Part shown: positions 1 through 7,941 of the stretch, piece after piece
Numbering within the stretch: the stretch's first letter is position 1
Layout of the letters: each line of letters begins with the position of its first letter
Source of the DNA: CAYWMY01 sp046352935
Lineage (GTDB): Bacteria > Pseudomonadota > Gammaproteobacteria > Steroidobacterales > Steroidobacteraceae
Direction of reading: 5' to 3'
Assembly (NCBI GenBank): GCA_046352935.1
Contig: JAXMGR010000004.1
Span: forward strand, 62,001-126,000
DNA length: 64,000 nt
Made by a program: the position numbers and the translations under genes
The notes under the pieces: generated by a model
What the model saw: only the letters and a program-made list of their open reading frames with translations
What the model was told of the DNA's origin: nothing
Database searches by the model: none

Positions 1-2
1 TC

Positions 3-293
3 CGTGTCGTGCTGCCGCTGCATCTGCAGCGGCTCGCCGGGGTTGGAGCCGAGGTGACGCTCGTCGTCGATGCGCCGATCACCCTGGCCGCGGTCCTCGA
101 CGCCCTGGAAGCGCGCTGGCCCATGCTGCGCGGTACGATCCGTGACCACGCGACGGGACTGCGTCGACCGCTCCTGCGGTTCTTCGCGTGCAGCGAAGAC
201 CTGACGCACGAGCCACCGACGGCAGCGCTGCCGGAGCCGGTCGCCTCCGGTCACGAGCCACTCCTCGTCGTCGGGGCGATCGCGGGCGGGTAG
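3..293 (+). CDS. MoaD/ThiS-like ubiquitin-fold protein, 5' end outside the window
   Basis: Small beta-grasp protein of the MoaD/ThiS sulfur-carrier family. The reading frame is open to the left edge with no start codon in the preceding in-frame bases, so the true start probably lies just upstream of the window. Family features seen are a hydrophobic N-terminal strand (VVLPLHLQRLAGVG), a segment resembling the family's central helix (LDALEARWPMLRGTIRD), the FFACSEDL strand and a C-terminal LVVGAIAGG ending in the Gly-Gly that is adenylated or thiocarboxylated in this family. No adenylyltransferase partner is visible, so whether it is a sulfur carrier for molybdopterin or another cofactor cannot be decided. 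Its 3' half is overlapped antisense by the frame of the TPR gene. Confidence 0.75.
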   Translation, partial: RVVLPLHLQRLAGVGAEVTLVVDAPITLAAVLDALEARWPMLRGTIRDHATGLRRPLLRFFACSEDLTHEPPTAALPEPVASGHEPLLVVGAIAGG

Positions 294-723
294 CCCCTGT
301 CCCAAGTTCCGCTGAGAGCATCCGCAGGAGCTCCGCCGCCTCGCGGTAGTCGGGTGCGATCTGCAGGGCGCGGCGCACGGCCACCCGTGCCTCGCGTGTG
401 CGGTGCTCGCGGGCGAGGATTATGGCTTCGGCATATGCGGCCTGCGGATTGCGCGGGTCGAGCGACTCGGAGCGCGCGAGGGCGTCGAGCGCGACGTCCG
501 GTCTCCGAGCGGCGCTGTAGGCCAGCCCAAGGGTGTACCAGGCACGAGCGAACTGCGGATCGGGTTTCACCACCTCCTCGAGTACCGACGTCGCTTCACC
601 CAGTCGCCCCGCTTCGCGCAGCGCAACAGCGAGGGCGAAGCGCAACCGCGTGTCCCTGGGCGCCAGTCGGCAGGCCGCCGCAGCGGCGATGGAACTGAAC
701 CTGTATCGCAGGACCGTCCTCAC
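79..723 (-). CDS. TPR-repeat protein coupled to the upstream sulfatase; C-terminus doubtful
   Basis: About 214 residues. The proposed start is GTG at 723-721, which overlaps the sulfatase stop (GTGA), suggesting translational coupling. Three consecutive TPR-type helical pairs are visible in the N-terminal two thirds, for example ALAVALREAGRLGEATSVL, AWYTLGLAYSAARRPDVALD and EARVAVRRALQIAPD. Such proteins usually scaffold partner proteins; the substrate here is unknown. The last roughly 70 residues are Arg/Pro-rich and read antisense through the MoaD-like gene, so the natural protein may end near position 300 or 250 and this copy may carry a frameshift. The TPR part is well supported, the C-terminus is not. 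Confidence 0.55.
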   Translation of the reverse strand: MRTVLRYRFSSIAAAAACRLAPRDTRLRFALAVALREAGRLGEATSVLEEVVKPDPQFARAWYTLGLAYSAARRPDVALDALARSESLDPRNPQAAYAEAIILAREHRTREARVAVRRALQIAPDYREAAELLRMLSAELGTGATRPRSPRRRGVARDRRRPAPAALPSVARASGLRCTRRTAGAVDAVPSRGHGSYRAAWASALPGRRGPRPG

Positions 724-3128
724 TTCAGATCGAAGGACACGCCTCGAATGTCGCCGCCGAATTCGAACGGCGTCGCGTAGTCGGGACTCACCGGAGTCAG
801 CAGATCCCTGCCGACGTCGAGTCCCTCGGTGAACCACATCCGAGGCAACGTGTGCGGGATGCGTCCGCGTGCGACCTCACGGCCGTCGATGGCCAGTGTC
901 ACGATCCCACCCGGTCCTGCGCCGACGCAGTCGCAGGCAAAGCTTGCGGTGATCGAATGTGCCCCCGGTGAAACGGCGTCGCGCGCGCGAACCAGGTAGA
1001 TGCGGGGTGGCACCGCGTTATAGGCAAAGTTCAGCCTGCCGTCCTTGATATAGAGGCTGTAGCCGCTGAAGCGTCCCCCCTGAGCTACGAGGACTCCGTC
1101 GGGGTTGCGGTCCGATACGGAGACCTCCGTCGAGATCTCGAACGATCGACCGCCCAGGGGCGGCGCCGCGTCGGCATGCAGCTGCCTCACGTCGCGCGTG
1201 TAGGAATAATGGATCCTTGCTGGATATTCGGGTCGACCGGCTCTTGCATCGAGGATGCCGTGCACCGGGAACACGTGGTTCCGAACGCCCTCCTGCAGGA
1301 AGAGTCCCTGCAACTCGCGGAGCTTGTCCGGTCGTTCCTGCGCGAGGTTGTGCGCCTGGCTGAAGTCGCGGCGCACATCGTAGAGCTCCCAGTCGCGCTC
1401 ATTGAACGGAATGCGCTTGCGGTTGGGCGAGAACAGTTCCCATGGCATGTACGCCGGGCTCGTCGCAGCAATCCACCCGCCGTGGTAGATCGCTGCGTTC
1501 TCCATGATCTCGAAGTACTGCGTCGTCCGCCGTGCCGGTGCTTCGGCATCCTGAAACGTGTACGCGAGGCTGACGCCATCTAGCGGCTGCTGCGCTACGC
1601 CATCGATGACATCGGGTGGCACGACCCCGGCCGCCTCGTAGATCGTCGGGACGATGTCGGCGATGTGCGCGAACTGGGTGCGCACAACACCCGTTCCGGC
1701 GACGTGGCCCCGCCAGCGTATGATCAGTCCGTTGCGGACGCCGCCAAAGTGTGAGGCATTCTGCTTGAACCACTTGAATGGTGTGTTGAGTGCCCAGGCC
1801 CAGCCGGCCGGATACATGTTGCTGGTCAATGGACCGCCGATCTCGTCGAGATGCGCGAGATCGTAAGCCGGGTCCTCGGCAAGGCTGAAGTTCATGGTCT
1901 GCTCGAAGAGATTTCCGCCCAGCCCGCCCTCGCCACTGGCTCCGTTGTCGCCCTGGATGACGATCACTAGCGTGTTATCGGCCAGTCCCGCCTCATCGAT
2001 GGCCGCGAACACCCGACCGAGCTGCGCGTCAAGGAAGGCCAGCTGTCCCGCATAGGCCTCCATGAAGCGGGTGGCCAGCTTTCTTTCGTCTGGCGACAGC
2101 GCCGACCAGGCGGGCAGCACCGAAGGACGCGGCGGCAGATCGGTAGCCGTCGGAATGATCCCGGCGGCCTTCTGCCGCGCAAAGATCTCCTGTCTCAGCG
2201 CATCCCAGCCCTGATCGAACTTCCCGCGGAACTTTGCGATCCACTCTGGCGGCGCGTGATGGGGCGCATGCGTGCTGCCGGTCGCGTAGTAGATGAAGAA
2301 CGGCTTTGTCGGCGTGGCCGCATGCTGCTGATGGATCCAGGCGATGGTCCGGTCGGCGAGATCACGGTCCAGAACATAGGTTGGATCGTTGCTCGGCGGC
2401 AGGACGTAGCGCGTGTTTTCGACCAGCGAGGGTGCCCACTGATTGGTGTCGCCCTGCAGGAAGCCGTAGAAATATTCGAAGCCGAGACCCGTCGGCCAGC
2501 GATCGAATGGGCCCGAGGCGCTCAACTCCCAAGGCGGTGTGATGTGCGCCTTGCCGAACATGGCAGTGCTGTAGCCCGCCCGTCGCAGCACTTCTGCGAC
2601 AGTGGTGGCACTCTTTGGAATCACACTCGTGTACCCGTCGATACCCGCGGCCGCGTCGGCGAGTCCGCCCATCTGCACGTTGTGCGGATAACGGCCGGTC
2701 AACAGCGAGGCGCGCGACGGCGAGCACATCCCCGTCGTATTGAAGTTGTTGTAGCGCAAGCCGCCGCGGGCCAGCGTATCGAACGCCGGCGTGGGTATCG
2801 CGCCGCCGAACGCGCTGCTGGCACCGAAGCCTTCGTCGTCCGTCATGATCAGCAGGATGTTCGGTGCGCCGGCGGGTGCCGTGGCCTGTGCCGGCCAGTG
2901 GGGCTGGCCGACCTTTGCTGTCGGGAAGACCACCGACGGGTGGGACACATCGACGGAGTGTTTGGGTGATGTGTCCGATGCCGCGGATGTAATCGCGGTC
3001 GACAGCACGGCTGCGCCAATTGCGGCAGACAGCCAGTGACGCCACGGGTACCTGGAAGGACTCGGAGGGGAAGAGCGACGCTTCACGGCTCCGTTCACGA
3101 TGTTCTCGGACTCACTGTTCAGAAACAC
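720..3128 (-). CDS. arylsulfatase, exported
   Basis: Sulfatase-family hydrolase of about 802 residues that removes sulfate esters, probably in the periplasm. The active-site signature CSPSRASLLTGR begins at about Cys135, the Cys that is converted to formylglycine in this family. The metal-binding ILLIMTDDEG motif lies at about residues 91-100, and a QGDNGASGEGG segment supplies further metal ligands. The N-terminus has a basic stretch and a hydrophobic segment (about 31-50) consistent with a signal peptide. The longest frame starts with GTG, and an internal start nearer the signal peptide is possible. Length is typical of the long arylsulfatase group with a C-terminal accessory beta domain. 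It leads a two-gene unit with the TPR gene. Confidence 0.93.
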   Translation of the reverse strand: MFLNSESENIVNGAVKRRSSPPSPSRYPWRHWLSAAIGAAVLSTAITSAASDTSPKHSVDVSHPSVVFPTAKVGQPHWPAQATAPAGAPNILLIMTDDEGFGASSAFGGAIPTPAFDTLARGGLRYNNFNTTGMCSPSRASLLTGRYPHNVQMGGLADAAAGIDGYTSVIPKSATTVAEVLRRAGYSTAMFGKAHITPPWELSASGPFDRWPTGLGFEYFYGFLQGDTNQWAPSLVENTRYVLPPSNDPTYVLDRDLADRTIAWIHQQHAATPTKPFFIYYATGSTHAPHHAPPEWIAKFRGKFDQGWDALRQEIFARQKAAGIIPTATDLPPRPSVLPAWSALSPDERKLATRFMEAYAGQLAFLDAQLGRVFAAIDEAGLADNTLVIVIQGDNGASGEGGLGGNLFEQTMNFSLAEDPAYDLAHLDEIGGPLTSNMYPAGWAWALNTPFKWFKQNASHFGGVRNGLIIRWRGHVAGTGVVRTQFAHIADIVPTIYEAAGVVPPDVIDGVAQQPLDGVSLAYTFQDAEAPARRTTQYFEIMENAAIYHGGWIAATSPAYMPWELFSPNRKRIPFNERDWELYDVRRDFSQAHNLAQERPDKLRELQGLFLQEGVRNHVFPVHGILDARAGRPEYPARIHYSYTRDVRQLHADAAPPLGGRSFEISTEVSVSDRNPDGVLVAQGGRFSGYSLYIKDGRLNFAYNAVPPRIYLVRARDAVSPGAHSITASFACDCVGAGPGGIVTLAIDGREVARGRIPHTLPRMWFTEGLDVGRDLLTPVSPDYATPFEFGGDIRGVSFDLK

Positions 3129-3380
3129 TGCCGCCTCCGCAGTTCGGCGTGGCCGGACAGCATCGATTGGTTCGACTCATCCCGGTGGTATGGGCACCAG
3201 TCCAAACCGATCGCGTGTCCTCCACGGTCACCGGGACATTCCCGGGTTGTCTTGGGAATCCGACTCGGCACTGGATCTCGTCGTCCAGCCGCGCAACATC
3301 GATCACCCCTGCGGGGCCGTCGCCGGTCGCGAGCGGAAGGGCCTCTCGAGGTCCGACAGCGTCGACAGACATCGGCCTCG

Positions 3381-4412
3381 TCAGGTCGGATTCGCGACCT
3401 TCACGAGCAGCTTGCCGTCGTGGCGACCGCTGAACAGCAGGTTGAAGGTCTCCGGCGTGTTCTCGAGCCCGTCGCGGACGTCGACCTTGTAGCGGAGCCT
3501 GCCTTCCTTGAGCCAGCGGCTGATGGCCGTGTACATCTCGACGGCCTCGGGCGTGCCGAGGCAGTCGGCGACGAGGAAGCCCTCCAGGCGTGCGGTCTTG
3601 ACCAGCAGGTTCCAGAGGTTCGCGGGGCCGGGATTCTTCTCGGTGGCGTTGTAGCCCGAGATCATGCCGCAGATGGCGATGCGGGCATTCTTCGCCATGT
3701 TGTCGAGCGCGGCCTCCAGCACCTTGCCGCCGACATTCTCGAAGAAGACGTTGAAGCCCTGCGGCAATTCGCGCGCGATCGCGGCCGAGAGGTCCGCCTC
3801 GGCACGGTAGTCGAGGCATGAGTCGTAGCCGAAGACCTCCACGGCCTGCCGGCACTTGACGGGTCCGCCGGCGATGCCGACGACCTTCGATGCGCCTCCC
3901 AGTCGCGCCATCTGCGCGACGAGCGAACCCACGCCGCCCGTCGCGCCGCTCACGAGCACGGCATCGCCTTTCTTCATGCCGGCGCGGTCGAACAGGCCGT
4001 AGTGGGCGGTGAGCCCCACGGGTCCCAGCGGATGGAGGAACGCGACGAGGTCGTGCTGGTCCGCGTCGACGACGGGATTGAAGAACAGGCCCGGGGCGGT
4101 CGCGTAGTCGGACCAGGAGCCCAGTCCGCAGACCATCGTGCCGACCGGCAGGCGCGGATCCCTCGATTCCACCACCGGGCCCAGCACGACCGCCGTCACC
4201 GGGGAACCCAGCGGGATCGGCGTGAAGTAATTGCCCGACGGATCCATCCAGCCGCGGATGGCGGGGTCCATCGCGATGTAGAGCACGCGCACCACCACCT
4301 CGCCCTCGCCGGGGGCGCGCGCGGGGCCTTCGCGCCATTCGTAGTCGCTGCGCTGTGGCAGGCCCTGGGGTCGCTTGACGAGCAGCCACTCACGATTGGT
4401 CAGGGCAGGCAT
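3381..4412 (-). CDS. NADP-dependent MDR-family oxidoreductase (PTGR/CurA type)
   Basis: 343-residue zinc-independent medium-chain reductase of the prostaglandin-reductase/CurA group, which reduces C=C bonds of enones with NADPH. Supporting motifs are AMDPAIRGWMDPSGNY in the N-terminal domain, LTAHYGLFDRAGMKKGD at the domain boundary, and the nucleotide-binding VLVSGATGGVGSLVAQMARL, followed by FFENVGGKVL and ICGMISGYN. The start ATG 4412-4410 was chosen by family alignment; the frame stays open far upstream, but that extension reads through the neighbouring monooxygenase gene. It lies just downstream of the LLM monooxygenase on the same strand, so the two may be co-transcribed. A paralog is at 25124-26134. 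Confidence 0.92.
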   Translation of the reverse strand: MPALTNREWLLVKRPQGLPQRSDYEWREGPARAPGEGEVVVRVLYIAMDPAIRGWMDPSGNYFTPIPLGSPVTAVVLGPVVESRDPRLPVGTMVCGLGSWSDYATAPGLFFNPVVDADQHDLVAFLHPLGPVGLTAHYGLFDRAGMKKGDAVLVSGATGGVGSLVAQMARLGGASKVVGIAGGPVKCRQAVEVFGYDSCLDYRAEADLSAAIARELPQGFNVFFENVGGKVLEAALDNMAKNARIAICGMISGYNATEKNPGPANLWNLLVKTARLEGFLVADCLGTPEAVEMYTAISRWLKEGRLRYKVDVRDGLENTPETFNLLFSGRHDGKLLVKVANPT

Positions 4413-4447
4413 GGACTCTCTCCGGGTCTGGATTGCGGATGGGTAGC

Positions 4448-5530
4448 TTAAGGCGACGCGCGCTCCGGCGCAGCCGGCTGTGCAGACAGGTCCCGGCTGC
4501 CGTGGCCGGGAACCGGCGCCGTATGCAGGGGCGGCTGGTCGAAGGCTTCCGCGATCAGCTCGTAGCTCCGCAGCCGTGCAGCGTGGTCGTGGATGAAGGC
4601 GACGATCATGACCTCGTCGGCGCCGCATTCGCCGGCCATCCGCTCGATGCGTTCGCGCACGACGTCGGGGGTGCCGATGATCCCGAGCGCCGACATCTCC
4701 GCGACCGCGGCCCGTTCCGTCGGCGTCCAGGGATGCGCAAGGGCCGTCTCGGGGCTCGGGATCGGCGCGAAGTGTCCACGGCGGATCTGGAGCCAGTGCA
4801 GCTCCATGGACTTCGCGAGATGACGCGCACGCTCCCCGGTTTCGGCGCAGTAGGCGGCGACGGCGAGGATCGCGTGCGGCTTCGGGAACTGCGCACTTGG
4901 CCGGAACGACTCGCGGTAGGCCTGTAACGCGGGCGCAGGCCGCGTCGGGCTGAAATGGCTCGCGAAGGCGTAGCCCATGCCGGCGTTGCCGGCGAGCGTC
5001 GCGCCGGCGCCGCTCGAGCCCAGGATCCAGACGGGCGGCAGCGCCACGTCGTCCGGCATGACCTCGAGGCCCGCGAGCGCGTGTCCGCCCGGGATCTGCC
5101 CGCGCGACAGCGCCAGCATCTCGGCCAGCAGTGCGGTGAACTGCTCGCCGTCGTGCGCGCGCAGTGCGCGGCTCGCGTTCGGTGCCGAACCCGGCGCGCG
5201 GCCGATGCCGAGATCGATGCGTCCCGGATGCAGCGCCTCCAGCGTCTGGAAGGCCTCGGCGATCCTGAGCGGCGCGTGGTTGGGCAGCATGATGCCGCCC
5301 GCGCCCACGCGTATACGGTTCGTGTGTGCCGCGACGTGAGCGATCAGCACCTCGGGTGCGGAACTGCCGATGCTCGGCATGCTGTGGTGCTCGGCGAACC
5401 AGTAGCGCACATAGCCGAGCCGCTCGGCCAGTGCCGCGAGTTCGACCGTGCGGCGCACCGCGGTCGAGGGCGCCGTACCCTCCGGCACGGGCGCGAGGTC
5501 GAGCACGGACAGGGGCAGGTGCGGGTTCAT
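4448..5530 (-). CDS. LLM-class flavin-dependent monooxygenase (luciferase-like)
   Basis: 360-residue luciferase-like TIM-barrel flavoenzyme using FMNH2 and O2. The N-terminal LSVLDLAPVPEGT and the RYWFAEHHSMPSIGSSAPEVL segment are hallmarks of the MsnO8/alkanal-monooxygenase-like subgroup. RIRVGAGGIMLPNHAPLRIAE and GRIDLGIGRAPGS form the flavin and substrate pocket. The gene is 35 bp upstream of the MDR oxidoreductase on the same strand and 27 bp downstream of slyX, so all three may share a transcript. The natural substrate cannot be read from sequence; related enzymes oxidise aldehydes, sulfonates or polycyclic compounds. Confidence 0.93.
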   Translation of the reverse strand: MNPHLPLSVLDLAPVPEGTAPSTAVRRTVELAALAERLGYVRYWFAEHHSMPSIGSSAPEVLIAHVAAHTNRIRVGAGGIMLPNHAPLRIAEAFQTLEALHPGRIDLGIGRAPGSAPNASRALRAHDGEQFTALLAEMLALSRGQIPGGHALAGLEVMPDDVALPPVWILGSSGAGATLAGNAGMGYAFASHFSPTRPAPALQAYRESFRPSAQFPKPHAILAVAAYCAETGERARHLAKSMELHWLQIRRGHFAPIPSPETALAHPWTPTERAAVAEMSALGIIGTPDVVRERIERMAGECGADEVMIVAFIHDHAARLRSYELIAEAFDQPPLHTAPVPGHGSRDLSAQPAAPERASP

Positions 5531-5557
5531 GGCGGTGTCCTTCGGGCAGTCCGCGGC

Positions 5558-5767
5558 TCAGTAATGCGGCGGCTTCTCGAAGGCCGTGGCGTCCGCGCCG
5601 GAGGGCTCGCCCAGCGCCTCCAGGCGCGCGACGAGCCGCTCGCCGCGCGCGAGCGCGGTATCGATCTCGCGCTGCTGGCGCAGGACGACGTCGTTCAGCT
5701 CGGCAACGGTTCGCTCCAGGTAGAGCAGCTTTTCTTCGATGAGATCGAGGCGGCGGGAGTCGTTCAT
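5558..5767 (-). CDS. slyX: SlyX-like small coiled-coil protein
   Basis: 69-residue protein with a single predicted coiled coil (about residues 8-50: heptad Leu/Val pattern in LIEEKLLYLERTVAELNDVV) and the C-terminal KPPHY typical of SlyX, a family of unknown molecular function. Length matches the family (about 70 residues). The start ATG is at 5767-5765. It sits 27 bp upstream of the LLM monooxygenase gene on the same strand. Bases 5768-6019 between it and the divergent ybhB-like gene hold the promoters of both; I see no other gene there. Confidence 0.85.
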   Translation of the reverse strand: MNDSRRLDLIEEKLLYLERTVAELNDVVLRQQREIDTALARGERLVARLEALGEPSGADATAFEKPPHY

Positions 5768-6019
5768 CGCGGGAATCGGGACGCTGCGGGCGCGACCGGC
5801 GGTCGCGGGAGGCCATTAGAATCCACGGTGGACGGTGGGACAAGGCGCCGCAGCCGCCGATGCGGCCGCCGAGGTCCCGGAAGGCGGGCTTGCCCGCGTT
5901 CCGATGGCTGCTGCGTCAGGCGGACGTGTCAGAGGAACCCGTTCGGCCCGGCGCATCACCGCAGACATCGACGCCGCGGGCAGTATCATTGGCGGCATCC
6001 TCATCGCGGAGAGTGCCCG

Positions 6020-6520
6020 ATGGCCATGAAGCTGAGCAGCGAGAGTTTCCGGGAAGGCGAGATGCTGAAGATGGACCACGTGCTGTCGAAGGCATACGGC
6101 TTCGGCTGCGAGGGTGGCAACCTGTCGCCGCAGCTCGGCTGGAGCGATGCGCCCGCGGGGACGCAGAGCTTCGCGGTCACCTGCTTCGACCCGGATGCGC
6201 CGACCGGGAGCGGCTTCTGGCACTGGGTAGTCGTCAACATTCCCGCGAACGTGACCGCGCTGCCGCTGGGCGCCGGGGACCCGGCCGCGGGGCGTTTGCC
6301 GGGCGGCGCGCTGCAGGTCCGGACGGATTTCGGCAAGCCCGGCTACGGCGGGCCGTGTCCGCCGGCCGGATCGAACGTGCACCGCTACATCTTCACGGTG
6401 CATGCGGTGGGTGTCCGGGAGCTGCCCGTGACCGCCGACACGTCCTGCGCGGTCGTCGGCTTCCAGCTCCACTTCAACACGCTCGAGAAGGCGCAGCTCA
6501 TCGGTCTCTTCCGGCGCTGA
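6020..6520 (+). CDS. YbhB/YbcL-family Raf-kinase-inhibitor-like protein
   Basis: 166-residue PEBP-fold protein. Family markers are GCEGGNLSPQLGWSDAPAGT near the N-terminus, the anion-pocket CFDPDAPTGSGFWHW segment, YGGPCPPAG, and HRYIFTVHAV near the C-terminus. Bacterial PEBP proteins have no settled function; ligand binding or protease inhibition has been proposed. Start ATG 6020 gives MAMKLSS; the second Met, two codons on, is an alternative. No signal peptide is visible, so it is probably cytosolic. The stop codon falls at the loop of a strong hairpin (6508-6535). Confidence 0.93.
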   Translation: MAMKLSSESFREGEMLKMDHVLSKAYGFGCEGGNLSPQLGWSDAPAGTQSFAVTCFDPDAPTGSGFWHWVVVNIPANVTALPLGAGDPAAGRLPGGALQVRTDFGKPGYGGPCPPAGSNVHRYIFTVHAVGVRELPVTADTSCAVVGFQLHFNTLEKAQLIGLFRR

Positions 6521-6535
6521 GTCCAGCGCCGGAAG
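6508..6535. terminator. 12-bp-stem hairpin spanning the ybhB-like stop codon
   Basis: Perfect inverted repeat: arms CTTCCGGCGCTG (6508-6519) and CAGCGCCGGAAG (6524-6535) with a 4-nt loop AGTC. The loop and the end of the left arm contain the TGA stop of the upstream gene. The convergent methyltransferase gene ends at 6580. There is no T-run on either side, so it is more likely a 3'-end stabiliser or Rho-assisted bidirectional terminator than a classical intrinsic one. Confidence 0.55.
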
Positions 6536-6579
6536 TCCGCGGCCGCGCGCGTGCCGGGCGCGTGCCGTGTGCGCGGCGG

Positions 6580-7638
6580 TCAGATCCGCGCTTCCAGCAC
6601 CATGTTGGTCGGTGTCTCCGTCGCCCGGCGGATGCGCGAGAACCCGGCCGCGCGCAACACATCGGTGAGTCGCTTCTCGCCTGCCTGCGCGCCGAGGCCG
6701 AGGCCGACTTCCTGTGCCCGCGAGGTCGGCACGCACACGGTCGTCGAGAAGCCGTAGAAGATCCCGCTCAGCAGGTTCAGGTTTGATGCGAGCTCGTCGC
6801 CCGCCATCGGCTCGACCAGCATGAACGTGCCGTCCGGCCGCAGGGCCTCGCGCACGTGCCGGGCGGCGCCGATCGGATCGCCCATGTCGTGCAGCGCATC
6901 GAAGATGCACGCGAAGTCATAGTCGCCTCCCGGGAACTCCTTGGCCTTCACGACCTGGAACTCGATGTTGCGCACGCCGGCTTCGGCGGCCTTGGCGCGC
7001 GCCTTGTCGATCGATGGCTCATGGAAATCGAAGCCGTGGATCGTGGACTTCGGGAACGAACGTGCGAGCAGGATCGACGACGAGCCGAGGCCGCAGCCGA
7101 TGTCGGCCACCTTCGCGCCGGCCGCGAGCTTCGCGCTGACGCCGTCGAGCGCGGGGATCCAGTGGTCGATGAGGTTGGCAACATAGCCGGCCCGGAAGAA
7201 GCGGTCCGTGCCGCAGAAGCAGCAGCCGTGGTGCTCCGCCCAGGGCCGCCCTCGGCCGGAGCGGAACACCTCGACCGCGGTATCGTGCGTCGCGTACTGC
7301 CCCACGACGGCCTGGAAGAAGCCCTGCAGACAGGTCGGTTCGCCTTCGCGCGAGAACAGCGCAGCCTGCTCGGGTGACAGGCTGAACACGTCCTTGCCCG
7401 CGTCGTAATCGACGTAGCCTGCTGCGGCATTGGCCGACAGCCATTCGCGCAGGTAGCGGGCATCGACCCGCGCCTCTCGCGCCAGCGTCTCGTGGCTGCA
7501 GGGCCCGTGCGATTCCAGCGCGCGATAGACGCCCGACTGGTCGCCGATGTAGGCCATGAGCAGTGCCATGGCGCCACCGACGTCCGACAGCACCTTGCCC
7601 TGCAACTGCTCGAACTTCTGCTGATCGAAGGAAGACAT
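6580..7638 (-). CDS. class I SAM-dependent methyltransferase with N-terminal winged helix
   Basis: 352 residues. The N-terminal half (about 1-110) looks like a winged-helix dimerisation domain (HETLAREARVDARYLREWL). The C-terminal half is a Rossmann methyltransferase with motif I VADIGCGLGSSSILLA (about residue 170), the acidic loop GFDFHEPSIDKAR, and FDALHDMGDPIGAA plus LRPDGTFMLVEPM downstream. This layout matches the Rv2258c-type family often annotated as small-molecule methyltransferases. The substrate is unknown. Upstream of its ATG the minus strand carries a good GGAGGTAAC ribosome site. It is convergent with the YbhB-like gene and divergent from the M48 protease. Confidence 0.92.
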   Translation of the reverse strand: MSSFDQQKFEQLQGKVLSDVGGAMALLMAYIGDQSGVYRALESHGPCSHETLAREARVDARYLREWLSANAAAGYVDYDAGKDVFSLSPEQAALFSREGEPTCLQGFFQAVVGQYATHDTAVEVFRSGRGRPWAEHHGCCFCGTDRFFRAGYVANLIDHWIPALDGVSAKLAAGAKVADIGCGLGSSSILLARSFPKSTIHGFDFHEPSIDKARAKAAEAGVRNIEFQVVKAKEFPGGDYDFACIFDALHDMGDPIGAARHVREALRPDGTFMLVEPMAGDELASNLNLLSGIFYGFSTTVCVPTSRAQEVGLGLGAQAGEKRLTDVLRAAGFSRIRRATETPTNMVLEARI

Positions 7639-7941
7639 GGCGGGTTACCTCCGGAGAAATGCGCAAGTTGGCGGTTGATGGTGCGGCTCCGGGGGCCGGC
7701 GCTGGACGGGGCCGGGAGGGGCGGCAGGATCCGCACGCATCGAACCGGGTACCGGACGGGTCGAGATTACACCCGCCGGCACGGCTGCGAAGGTTTCCCG
7801 GTGGCACCCTTCGCGGCCGGGCGGTGAGCGCAGGCGCGGCCGGGTCGTTCGAGCGGCGCGGGCGTTCCACGGATGATCGACAAGCGTATCCTCAGCACTG
7901 GCATCGCGGGCGCGGACATGGACGGCGGGGAGGGACGGGGG
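7639..7941. other. intergenic, divergent promoter region
   Basis: 303 bp between the divergent methyltransferase and M48 protease genes. It should hold both promoters, but I cannot pick a convincing -35/-10 pair. A 7-bp inverted repeat GCGAAGG (7787-7793) / CCTTCGC (7808-7814) with a 14-nt spacer is the only structure seen. No gene supported. Confidence 0.5.

Noticed and set aside
3381..5843. 820-codon frame fusing the oxidoreductase to upstream sequence
   Set aside because: Only the part from 4412 down matches the oxidoreductase; upstream residues are a shadow of the LLM monooxygenase gene.
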